Below are positions 1 through 6,723 of a stretch of DNA of 36,182 bases, piece by piece. A model generated the notes under the pieces. It was given only the letters and a program-made list of their open reading frames with translations, did not search any database and was not told the origin of the DNA. Source of the DNA: a virus; the IMG/VR virus record IMGVR_UViG_3300013132_000121, positions 1-36,182 of that record; one strand, 5' to 3'. Position 1 is the stretch's first letter, and every line of letters starts with the position of its first letter. The position numbers were made by a program, and so were the translations under genes.

Positions 1-201
1 GACACTATAGTTTCTCAGCTGTCGTGTATATCTGACGGCGGGACTGGATCAACATCCCTTGACTCTATAGTAGCAATGGGCGGGGCGAAATTCACATCTA
101 CTCAAGGGGAAATTCTAAGCCTCAGCCTCGTAAAAAATACAACCGCTACACTGACAGAGACTTTTGCAAGTTACACGGGCATTGCTCTAATAAGGATATA
201 G
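1..201 (+). CDS. C-terminal fragment of a small tail/fibre protein (5' end outside window)
   Basis: An open frame runs from base 1 to a TAG at 199-201 and gives the last 66 residues of a protein. The fragment is rich in Ser, Thr, Gly and beta-branched residues and ends in a hydrophobic strand (ALIRI), as beta-sandwich fibre-tip domains often do. The next gene begins two bases after the stop, so it is translated in the same operon. By position it belongs after the tail fibre gene that lies at the other end of the window. No family is recognised; a C1q/TNF-like jelly roll is possible but not shown. Confidence 0.6.
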   Translation, partial: DTIVSQLSCISDGGTGSTSLDSIVAMGGAKFTSTQGEILSLSLVKNTTATLTETFASYTGIALIRI

Positions 202-203
202 AC

Positions 204-608
204 ATGACATATCTAGCTACACAAAATCCCAGTTTTTATCGAGAAAATTCTGGCACTATATCAGTTATAAGTGGTGCAAATTTTTTTGAAGTAGGCGCAC
301 TTCAACCATGTTTCTCATCCGCTAGTCAGACGCACGCGCCATTTGGTGTATCGTATATATGTGCTAGGGTAGATGGAGATGCGGACTCTACCCATCCTCT
401 AGCGACACTATGCCTATCACCATCTATATCACCATCAAATACAAGAATCGCATCCAGCTTGACTCAGAACAGAGTGGAGACGGCTCAAAGCAACTCAACG
501 GCGATATCGCCTACAAAAGGAACGCTATCAGTAGTAGCGACTAATCGGGATAGTGGCGATCAAATCGTGACATCAAATTTTTTGTTTTTACATCTCATCT
601 GTAGGTGA
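204..608 (+). CDS. Small Ser/Thr-rich tail-tip or fibre-associated protein, hypothetical
   Basis: This gene encodes 134 residues. The start ATG is preceded by AAGGA at about 191-195 and lies two bases after the previous stop. The protein is unusually rich in Ser, Thr, Asn and Ala, has little charge and no obvious transmembrane segment, and looks beta-structured. Its first residues (MTY) match those of the partial gene at the far end of the window, which may hint at a shared N-terminal element. It sits between the tail fibre region and the lysis gene in the same operon, so a role in the virion tip or host recognition is inferred from context only. I do not recognise a family. Confidence 0.6.
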   Translation: MTYLATQNPSFYRENSGTISVISGANFFEVGALQPCFSSASQTHAPFGVSYICARVDGDADSTHPLATLCLSPSISPSNTRIASSLTQNRVETAQSNSTAISPTKGTLSVVATNRDSGDQIVTSNFLFLHLICR

Positions 609-611
609 TTT

Positions 612-1097
612 ATGTCTTTCTTTCCTATACTATCAGCCGGCTTATATGTGGCACAAATAGAGATGATACAAACGACAAGCTCGGCAGGTGCTAGCGGGGC
701 AACAGCCAAGATGAATCTGGGGGCTATTTTACACGATTCCGGCGGGCTTCTAAGCATATCAGATAATGAAATTGTTCTCCCACAGGGATATGAGTTTATG
801 TGTATCGGTTGTATCACTGAGAACGCCAAGACTGGCACATCATCAGTAGGGACGAGCATAACTTTTTTTGTAAATGGTGCGGTAGCATCGCCCACGCTAG
901 TAGGGATATGGATGGGAGGTGTGAGCTCGGGATTTGGCACAAGTCCAACGTTAATCGCATATCTAAAGACGGTGTCAGCACAATCAACACTAAGCGTATG
1001 CGACAACAACGCATCGACTGGATTTAATATACCATACAACTCAGGTACAGCGACAGTCCCCAACTCAGCAATCACTATTTTGTACAAGGCGCTATAA
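612..1097 (+). CDS. Small beta-rich tail-tip or fibre-associated protein, hypothetical
   Basis: This gene encodes 161 residues. ATG 612 follows AGGTG at 602-606 and the previous stop by three bases; its own stop overlaps the next start as TAATG. The chain alternates short hydrophobic and Ser/Thr/Gly stretches, and ends with a hydrophobic strand (SAITILYKAL) much like the end of the fragment at 1-201. That pattern suits a trimeric jelly-roll head domain like those seen in C1q/TNF-like phage fibre tips, but this is inference. The operon position, after the tail fibre and before the endolysin, supports a virion or receptor-binding role. Confidence 0.6.
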   Translation: MSFFPILSAGLYVAQIEMIQTTSSAGASGATAKMNLGAILHDSGGLLSISDNEIVLPQGYEFMCIGCITENAKTGTSSVGTSITFFVNGAVASPTLVGIWMGGVSSGFGTSPTLIAYLKTVSAQSTLSVCDNNASTGFNIPYNSGTATVPNSAITILYKAL

Positions 1098-1474
1098 TGC
1101 AAGTAACTAAAAACTTTAAATTAAGTGAATTAGAATTTCACGATAAAATACCGCCCGAGTTGATTGTTAATGCAGTTGAGCTTTTGCAAAATCTGCAGAT
1201 CATCCGAGATCATTTTCAAAAGCCTATTGTCATCATCAGCGGGTATCGATCCCCCGCTAGGAATGAAGCGATAGGCGGTGCAAAAAAATCTCAGCACATG
1301 GAAGCCAAGGCAGCAGACATCAAAATCTCTGGCGTACCTACAGAAGAGATTTACAATCGAATTGACAAGCTCATGGCACAGGGTAAAATCAAGACTGGCG
1401 GGCTTGGGCTCTATGTCAGATCAGGCTTCGTGCATTACGACACTAGGGGCGTGAAAGTGAGGTGGCAGGGATGA
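1097..1474 (+). CDS. Endolysin, M15-family zinc peptidase (D-Ala-D-Ala carboxypeptidase-like)
   Basis: This 125-residue protein carries the M15 zinc site: SGYRSP at 48-53, His67 and Asp74 in SQHMEAKAAD, and His113-Tyr-Asp115 near the C terminus (GFVHYDTRG). These are the metal ligands and catalytic-site pattern of the peptidase M15_3/VanY-like family. Phages use such enzymes to cut peptide cross-links of peptidoglycan at lysis. The length is typical of a single catalytic domain and no separate wall-binding domain or signal peptide is visible, so export would need a holin. The next gene overlaps it by ATGA and encodes a small membrane protein, which supports a lysis cassette. Confidence 0.9.
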   Translation: MQVTKNFKLSELEFHDKIPPELIVNAVELLQNLQIIRDHFQKPIVIISGYRSPARNEAIGGAKKSQHMEAKAADIKISGVPTEEIYNRIDKLMAQGKIKTGGLGLYVRSGFVHYDTRGVKVRWQG

Positions 1475-1728
1475 ACAGCGACATGATCTCTATATCCGCT
1501 ATGACTGCAGTAATCACTACTCTCTATCCGCTGATCAAATTTTTATCTGCCTATGACAGGCGTATCGCAATACTAGAACAGCAAAATCTCGAGTTTAGCA
1601 AAAAGCACGACAAAACCGAGAATGAATTACATGATATACAAAGATCAATGCACAAGATTGTTGTGAGTCTTGAACGCATTGAGACAAATATTGAGCATCT
1701 AAAAGACAACAAAAGATTTGAATCATAA
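1471..1728 (+). CDS. Small membrane protein with coiled coil, putative holin
   Basis: ATG 1471 overlaps the endolysin stop (ATGA) and has GAGGTGG just upstream, so I prefer it to the GTG at 1462. The 85-residue product has one hydrophobic segment near the N terminus (about residues 7-24, ISAMTAVITTLYPLIKFL). A long charged helical region that looks like a coiled coil follows. One membrane span plus a soluble helix, directly after an endolysin, fits a holin or holin-associated protein, but no family signature is seen. XhlA-like proteins have the opposite order (coiled coil first, span last), so that assignment is not made. Confidence 0.55.
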   Translation: MNSDMISISAMTAVITTLYPLIKFLSAYDRRIAILEQQNLEFSKKHDKTENELHDIQRSMHKIVVSLERIETNIEHLKDNKRFES

Positions 1729-1774
1729 GGCTTGGCGTGTTTAAATGGGCATCCCTCTTTTTCAAGGATGCACG

Positions 1775-3703
1775 ATGTCACAAAATAAAATTCTCGGTCA
1801 AGTGGCTTTTGCCACACAATACGCAAAAATCAAGGCAGATGGTAGCAGAGAGAGCTACGCCGACGCTATGGGCAGAGTCAGGGATATGCACGCCGAAAAA
1901 TTCCCACTGCTCGCAAAAAGAATCCATCAGGTTTTCAATGACTTTGTCATGCCTCAAATTGTATTCCCATCTCAAAGATCGACTCAGTTTGGCGGTGATG
2001 CCATCAAGAGAAACAATATGAGACTGTACAACTGTACGGCAAGCTACTGCGATCGAGTCCGCTTTTTTGCTGAGGGCTTTTGGCTCTTGATGAGTGGATG
2101 TGGCGTGGGCTTTTCTGTGCAAAAGCATCACATTGACCGCTTGCCAAGGCTGATCACAGCAGAGCAAAGAGACGCACGAATCAATAAAATTCATGTGGTG
2201 GCAGATAGTATCGAGGGATGGGCTGATGCCGTCCTAGCCCTAGTGTCTAGCTATATGCCCATGAATGGGGATGAGGCAAAATATTGTATCAGCTTTCATT
2301 ACGATCAGGTACGCCCAGAGGGATCGCCGATCTCTATCGGTGGGGTCGCCCCCGGTCCCCAAGTGCTAAAAACTGCCATCGAGCGAGTCAAAGGCATACT
2401 AGATCAGGCGGTCAATGATGGTCAATACAAAATCCGACCTATACAAGCTTTTGATATTTTCATGCACATATCTCACGCAGCTCTCCTATCGTCTCGCAGG
2501 GCGGCAACCATTGCCCTTTTTTCTCCTGATGATGATGAGATGATGAACGCCAAGACGGGCGATTGGTGGATGACTCAGCCTCAGAGGGCGTATGCAAATA
2601 TCTCTGCTCAAATCGATACATCATCGCTCACAGAGAAAAAAAATGTATTTGCTCAGATAGTCGATACCGCCCGACAGTATGGAGAGCCGGGCTTTTTCTT
2701 TGCCCATTCAACAGAGTATGCGACAAATCCATGCGGTGAGATTGGTCTATATCCCCGCATCCTAGAGGCAGACGGCACATGGTCAAGTGGATGGGCAGTG
2801 TGCAATCTAAATGAAATCGTGATCCCTAACATCCAAGACAATCATCATTTCATACAGGCTTGCAGTGCTGCAGCATTTTTAGGCACTCTGCAGGCATCTT
2901 ATACAGAGACGGGCTATCTCGGCGATGTGTCTAGACGCATCATAGAGCGTGATGCACTGATAGGCGTATCTATGACGGGTATCATGCACAATCCCAAGCT
3001 GATAGAAAATAAAAATCTTCTGCAGATGGGCGGGCTCATGATCAGGAATGAGAACGAAATCACCGCCAAGGCGATCGGCATCAATCAAGCCCTGCGTTGT
3101 ACGACCATCAAGCCAAGTGGCAACAGCTCCACAGTGGCGGGCTGTTGTGCGGGCATCCATCCATATCATGCCCGATACTACATCCGACGCATGAGGATAA
3201 ATAAAATCAATCCTATATGGGCAGAAATTTTAAATAAATTGCCTCAAGTGTGCGATGATAGCGATCCACAGGTTGGGATTGTGGCTTTTGCCTGTGAAGC
3301 TCCTGAGAAGGCAATTTTGAGAAAAGACATTGACGCTATTGAATTTTTAAACAAAGTAAAGTTTTTTCAAGATTATTGGGTGATGGCGGGCAATAGAGAG
3401 ATCGAATCGCAAAAAGGCTTGACTCACAATGTCTCAAATACCTGCACAGTCAAGGCTGATGAATGGGACGCAATCAAAGATCGCATTTGGGATCTCAGGA
3501 AGTCAGTCAGGGGCATCAGCCTTTTAAGTGACTACGGCGATACTGTATATAAAAATGCCCCATACGAGACCAGCGACATCAATGATGAATACTATAAAAC
3601 TCTGCTAGATGCAGATTGGTCGCTAGTCGATTTTAGCTTAGGCGGATATGTCGAGAGCCCACAGGCTGATCCTGCCTGTGCAGGTGGCGTCTGCCTGCTA
3701 TAG
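1775..3703 (+). CDS. nrdJ: Adenosylcobalamin-dependent (class II) ribonucleotide reductase
   Basis: This is a 642-residue enzyme that reduces ribonucleotides to deoxyribonucleotides. ATG 1775 has AAGGA at 1764-1768; an in-frame ATG at 1745 lacks a well-placed site. Visible active-site features are Cys87 (NCTAS), the finger-loop NPCGE with the expected thiyl Cys320, Cys343 (AVCNLNE), the phosphate-binding-type stretch KPSGNSSTVAG and a C-terminal pair Cys635/Cys640 (ACAGGVC). This is the layout of monomeric class II enzymes such as Lactobacillus RTPR and phage relatives; no separate small subunit or activase is present. The Cys320-Cys343 spacing (23) is longer than the 11 of RTPR. It is the last gene of the late operon and converges on recT, overlapping it by six bases. 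Confidence 0.9.
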   Translation: MSQNKILGQVAFATQYAKIKADGSRESYADAMGRVRDMHAEKFPLLAKRIHQVFNDFVMPQIVFPSQRSTQFGGDAIKRNNMRLYNCTASYCDRVRFFAEGFWLLMSGCGVGFSVQKHHIDRLPRLITAEQRDARINKIHVVADSIEGWADAVLALVSSYMPMNGDEAKYCISFHYDQVRPEGSPISIGGVAPGPQVLKTAIERVKGILDQAVNDGQYKIRPIQAFDIFMHISHAALLSSRRAATIALFSPDDDEMMNAKTGDWWMTQPQRAYANISAQIDTSSLTEKKNVFAQIVDTARQYGEPGFFFAHSTEYATNPCGEIGLYPRILEADGTWSSGWAVCNLNEIVIPNIQDNHHFIQACSAAAFLGTLQASYTETGYLGDVSRRIIERDALIGVSMTGIMHNPKLIENKNLLQMGGLMIRNENEITAKAIGINQALRCTTIKPSGNSSTVAGCCAGIHPYHARYYIRRMRINKINPIWAEILNKLPQVCDDSDPQVGIVAFACEAPEKAILRKDIDAIEFLNKVKFFQDYWVMAGNREIESQKGLTHNVSNTCTVKADEWDAIKDRIWDLRKSVRGISLLSDYGDTVYKNAPYETSDINDEYYKTLLDADWSLVDFSLGGYVESPQADPACAGGVCLL

Positions 3704-4636
3704 GCGAGCTACGCTGACAAGCACGCCTTGAGTTGATGGCTTGATGTTGACTGCATAATAGATTCGCTGTCCGAAGATGTCACTATATGCCTCGATGTTT
3801 TGATTTGAGATGCTATCAAAAAGACCGACTAGATGCAGATTGCCCATAAAGATGTCCATGGTCTGCCCATTCTTTAGATCTAGCATCTCGTCGTAATGGT
3901 CGAACAAATTCGCTTTAAGCTGCTTTGATTGCATATCACTCATCTTATGATTAAATGTGATATTTGATGTATCCGCAGGCTCTTCTACCTTGACGGGCAC
4001 AGGTGCGATCTCGGGCTTGGGCTGTGCCTTGGGCTGTGTCTTTGCAGGTAGCTTTGCATCTTTTGCTAGAGCTGTACCCTCTGACTCATCGATCAAGGCT
4101 AGTCTCTCATGCTCAGGCATATCTAGGCTATCTGCCATCTCCATCACATCATACCCGCTGATCACATCTGCAAATACCTCACGAACAGCCATTGATCGAC
4201 AGCGTGCAAATAACATTTGCTGAGGCATCTTCTGCCATTGTTGACTAGATGCGAGCCCTTGCTGCTTTGCCATCTCGATTGTAAATCGAATCGTATGCTT
4301 AATATCCTTGGGCTGATCATTGCGTTGGCACTCGATCACGCACTCGGTGGCAGTGGTGGATACTGTCTTGAAATAGCGAACCTTACCAGAGCTCAACACG
4401 AGACCGAATAGGGCGTGAACTTGAAATGCAGGCTTGCCTTTGAGGTTGTGCATATTGTCGAGGATCTCTGCCATTGTCCAGCCGTATTTGATCCCATAGC
4501 TGAGATATGCACTGACGAGGCTTTGAGCTGTCCAACCATCACGAGCGAGGTATGTGGCAAGCTTGATCATTGATTCCATGTTGCTAGCGATGAGGTTCAT
4601 CTCCTGCATTGCGTTTTGAATTTTTGCGAGACTCAT
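3698..4636 (-). CDS. recT: RecT-like single-strand annealing protein
   Basis: This is a 312-residue protein. Residues 15-180 show the RecT family pattern: an N-terminal helical part with WTMAEILDNMHNLKGKP, then a core ending in KMPQQMLFARCRSMAVREVF and DVISGYDVMEM. RecT proteins coat and anneal single-stranded DNA during phage recombination and replication. A low-complexity Ala/Pro/Lys/Gln linker follows (about 190-225), and then a C-terminal segment of about 85 residues that I do not recognise. ATG 4636 has AAGGAC upstream. The gene is monocistronic behind a strong promoter at 4691-4719. No partner exonuclease gene is recognised in the window. Confidence 0.75.
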   Translation of the reverse strand: MSLAKIQNAMQEMNLIASNMESMIKLATYLARDGWTAQSLVSAYLSYGIKYGWTMAEILDNMHNLKGKPAFQVHALFGLVLSSGKVRYFKTVSTTATECVIECQRNDQPKDIKHTIRFTIEMAKQQGLASSQQWQKMPQQMLFARCRSMAVREVFADVISGYDVMEMADSLDMPEHERLALIDESEGTALAKDAKLPAKTQPKAQPKPEIAPVPVKVEEPADTSNITFNHKMSDMQSKQLKANLFDHYDEMLDLKNGQTMDIFMGNLHLVGLFDSISNQNIEAYSDIFGQRIYYAVNIKPSTQGVLVSVARL

Positions 4637-4673
4637 TTTGATGTCCTTGTGTTTTGTCTGTTGCGTTGACTTT

Positions 4674-4719
4674 TTGTCATTGACAAGTAAAATATAAAAT
4701 ACTTTTTTGAATAAGTCAA
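4674..4719 (-). promoter_or_regulatory. Sigma-70-type promoter of recT with a palindrome at the start point
   Basis: On the minus strand TTGACT (4719-4714) and TATATT (4696-4691) are separated by exactly 17 bases, which is a strong sigma-70 arrangement. The expected start is near 4684, about 48 bases before the recT ATG. Just at the start point lies a perfect 13-bp palindrome, TTGTCATTGACAA (4674-4686), well placed as an operator. The region 4637-4748 is otherwise very AT-rich and holds no gene. Confidence 0.65.
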
Positions 4720-4748
4720 ATATTTTTTTTAAATTTCAAATATATTTT

Positions 4749-6161
4749 TTATAAATCATTGATTGAGAATGTCTCGCCGATAAATCTATGCTCCGTCTTG
4801 CCATCCTGTCCATGTCGATTTTTAACAACAATCAGCTCGATCTTATCTCGATCTGCGACCTCATTGTATTTGATATCACGATAAAGCATAGTAATCACAT
4901 CTGCGTCTTGCTCAAGACTGCCCGACTCCCTGAGATCGCTTGCCATAGGTCTTTTAACTGCCCGCCCCTCCACATCTCGATTTAACTGAGCTAGTGCGAT
5001 GACTGCACAATCGAATTGCTTTGCTAGATTCTTTAGACCTCTGCTGATCTCAGCGATCTCTTGCTCTCTAAAGTTTGCCTTGCTTGGCTCTCTCACGAGC
5101 TGCAGGTAGTCGACGACAATCAGACCAAGAGGCACGCCCGAGCTCGCCCGATGGTGTTCACAGGCTGAGTAAATCTTTTCTAAAGTCATAGGCGTATCAA
5201 TGAACTGCAGATGATCTGCGTTTGCTATATCATCTAAAGCCTTGTCAAATCGATCGAATTCCCTTTGATCCCACTCATGAGCGAGCTTGTTTAGATTGCT
5301 ATTTGATACCATGCTGATACTGCAGGCGAGACGCTGGATCAGTTGTGTATTAGGCATCTCTAAAGAGAAAAATAAATTTTTTGTACCAACGCAATCACGA
5401 GAGGATAAAAACTTTAAGGCGACTGCAGTCTTGCCCATGCCCGGGCGTCCTGCGTATATATAAAAACATCCCTTTTTAAATCCTCCTCCCAAGAGCTCGT
5501 CATGCTCTGCTAAAAATGTCCTGATGACGGGCGGGCGTACAAATAGGCTATCTCTCACAGTCTTTGCGAGCGATCCATTGTTATCAGGCTTATCGGGAAG
5601 CATTGCTTTAAAATTGCTGATCAGCTTGTTAATTGCCCCTGTGGCTGACTCATCATCCAAGCCCAAGTCTAGCATGAGTCTTGATTTTTGACTTTGGCAG
5701 ATGCCTATCCTAAATGTGATCACATTGCGAATGTGTGCTAGTGCTGCGTTCTCGACTATGGGCGTATTCGTCCTAGGCTCTTGTATGTCCAGTTGCATCA
5801 TGTATTCTAGCATCTCATCGGGCTCATAAGACTCTTTCATGTCGCAATACTGCTTAAAAGGTCCCTTTAAGGCGGGATAGATGACATTGCGATATTCTTT
5901 ATCTAGCTCAAGGAGAGTGGTTAGCCCGCCCCGTCTCAATATGCGAACGACTGCGACATAGATCAATCTATTGGGCTCGAAATGCAGCAGCTCTGCGTTG
6001 CCCTGTAGTACTCTCATAACTGTCTGTTGGATATGTGGCAGATGATAGCAGAGCAAATCGCCCATAAGCTTGAGCTCTTCTTTGATCATGATTACATATT
6101 TTCTTTGATTTGATGCTGTCTTGAGATGATCGTTAAATTCTTTTTGAAAATTGATATACAT
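4749..6161 (-). CDS. dnaB: DnaB-like replicative helicase
   Basis: This is a 470-residue RecA-fold helicase. The N-terminal half (1-200) is helical, as in the DnaB N-domain and linker. The C-terminal motor shows Walker A GRPGMGKTA (238-246), EMP at 268-270, Walker B LIVVDYLQ (347-354), ALAQLNR (389-395), the RPMASDLRESGSLEQDAD segment (404-421) and KNRHG (447-451), which includes the usual arginine-finger region. It should unwind the phage fork as a hexamer. It lies in a three-gene operon after an HTH regulator and a small membrane protein. ATG 6161 has only a weak upstream GAG. No primase domain is visible, so host primase is probably recruited. Confidence 0.93.
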   Translation of the reverse strand: MYINFQKEFNDHLKTASNQRKYVIMIKEELKLMGDLLCYHLPHIQQTVMRVLQGNAELLHFEPNRLIYVAVVRILRRGGLTTLLELDKEYRNVIYPALKGPFKQYCDMKESYEPDEMLEYMMQLDIQEPRTNTPIVENAALAHIRNVITFRIGICQSQKSRLMLDLGLDDESATGAINKLISNFKAMLPDKPDNNGSLAKTVRDSLFVRPPVIRTFLAEHDELLGGGFKKGCFYIYAGRPGMGKTAVALKFLSSRDCVGTKNLFFSLEMPNTQLIQRLACSISMVSNSNLNKLAHEWDQREFDRFDKALDDIANADHLQFIDTPMTLEKIYSACEHHRASSGVPLGLIVVDYLQLVREPSKANFREQEIAEISRGLKNLAKQFDCAVIALAQLNRDVEGRAVKRPMASDLRESGSLEQDADVITMLYRDIKYNEVADRDKIELIVVKNRHGQDGKTEHRFIGETFSINDL

Positions 6162-6166
6162 TATGA

Positions 6167-6394
6167 TTACTCAGTGAAAAAATATAAAATTCCTAGTGCG
6201 TTGACATAAACATAGGTGATGAAGACTGCCAAGTAAAAGCAGACCTTTAGGGCATAGATTACAGGGCTGATGAGCTGTGAGACGGGCTGATTTAGATCGA
6301 CAGCAGGTGGGGCATAAAACACTAAAGGCTCTTGCTCTTCTACTTGTGGGCGAACGATGGGATATAGACCGACATTGAAATCTTGTTGACTCAT
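6167..6394 (-). CDS. Small single-span membrane protein, hypothetical
   Basis: This gene encodes 75 residues and its start overlaps the stop of the preceding HTH gene (ATGA at 6391-6394). The first 40 residues are soluble and Pro/Gln-rich. Residues from about 43 to 71 form one long hydrophobic stretch (SPVIYALKVCFYLAVFITYV and onward) that ends almost at the C terminus, so it looks like a tail-anchored or single-span membrane protein. It stands between a regulator and the replicative helicase. A link between replication and the membrane, or an early host-takeover function, is possible but only inferred. No family is recognised. Confidence 0.65.
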   Translation of the reverse strand: MSQQDFNVGLYPIVRPQVEEQEPLVFYAPPAVDLNQPVSQLISPVIYALKVCFYLAVFITYVYVNALGILYFFTE

Positions 6395-6618
6395 TTTTTA
6401 TCTCCTAAAAATTGCATACAGGTTGGATGTGGATACATGAAAAACTGATGAGACACGCCTAGCTTGGCTTGCATCTCGATTGCGATAGAGTATTTGCAGA
6501 CTGCATGATCTTTGAGTCTTGCAGATAGGACTTGAACGCTGACGCCAAGTACTTGAGCCATTTCTGTTAGGCTTTGACTTTTGGCTGTTCTGAGAGCCAT
6601 GGATTTTTTATTGCTCAT
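6391..6618 (-). CDS. Small helix-turn-helix regulator (Cro/antirepressor-type size)
   Basis: ATG 6618 has an excellent AAGGAGGT upstream and gives 75 residues; an ATG further upstream (6693) would add a hydrophobic leader read through the promoter and is rejected. Residues about 17-45 form a helix-turn-helix pattern (LTEMAQVLGVSVQVLSARLK). The product is basic at its N terminus and fits a Cro-like or replication-control DNA-binding protein. It is transcribed divergently from the replication initiator, and its likely targets are the sites in the shared promoter region at 6642-6689. It starts the operon that includes the helicase. Direct DNA binding is inferred from the motif. Confidence 0.7.
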   Translation of the reverse strand: MSNKKSMALRTAKSQSLTEMAQVLGVSVQVLSARLKDHAVCKYSIAIEMQAKLGVSHQFFMYPHPTCMQFLGDKK

Positions 6619-6641
6619 GATACCTCCTTTAAGGTTCTTTT

Positions 6642-6689
6642 TATTTATCAAAAATAATATTGAAAAGTCAAATAAAATTTTGATATATT
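6642..6689. promoter_or_regulatory. Divergent promoter region between HTH gene and replication initiator, with an iteron-like site
   Basis: On the plus strand TTGAAA (6660-6665) and TATATT (6684-6689) are 18 bases apart and would drive the initiator gene. On the minus strand TTGACT (6671-6666) with a weak TAAATA (6647-6642), 18 bases apart, would drive the HTH-helicase operon. The two -35 boxes abut. TTTATCAAAAATAATATT at 6644-6661 matches the 18-bp iteron inside the initiator gene at 14 of 18 positions, and a half-site TTTTGATAT lies at 6678-6686. This suits autoregulation by the initiator or control by the HTH protein. Confidence 0.55.
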
Positions 6690-6723
6690 GCAAAAAGATT
6701 TAAACATTAAAAAGGAATGCACT

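Noticed and set aside
560-1102. 180-codon open frame on the minus strand
   Set aside because: It lies fully opposite the better supported genes at 612-1097 and the end of 204-608, has no ribosome binding site of note and reads like an antisense shadow.
1745-1774. Ten-codon N-terminal extension of the ribonucleotide reductase
   Set aside because: No ribosome binding site precedes ATG 1745, while AAGGA is well placed before ATG 1775.
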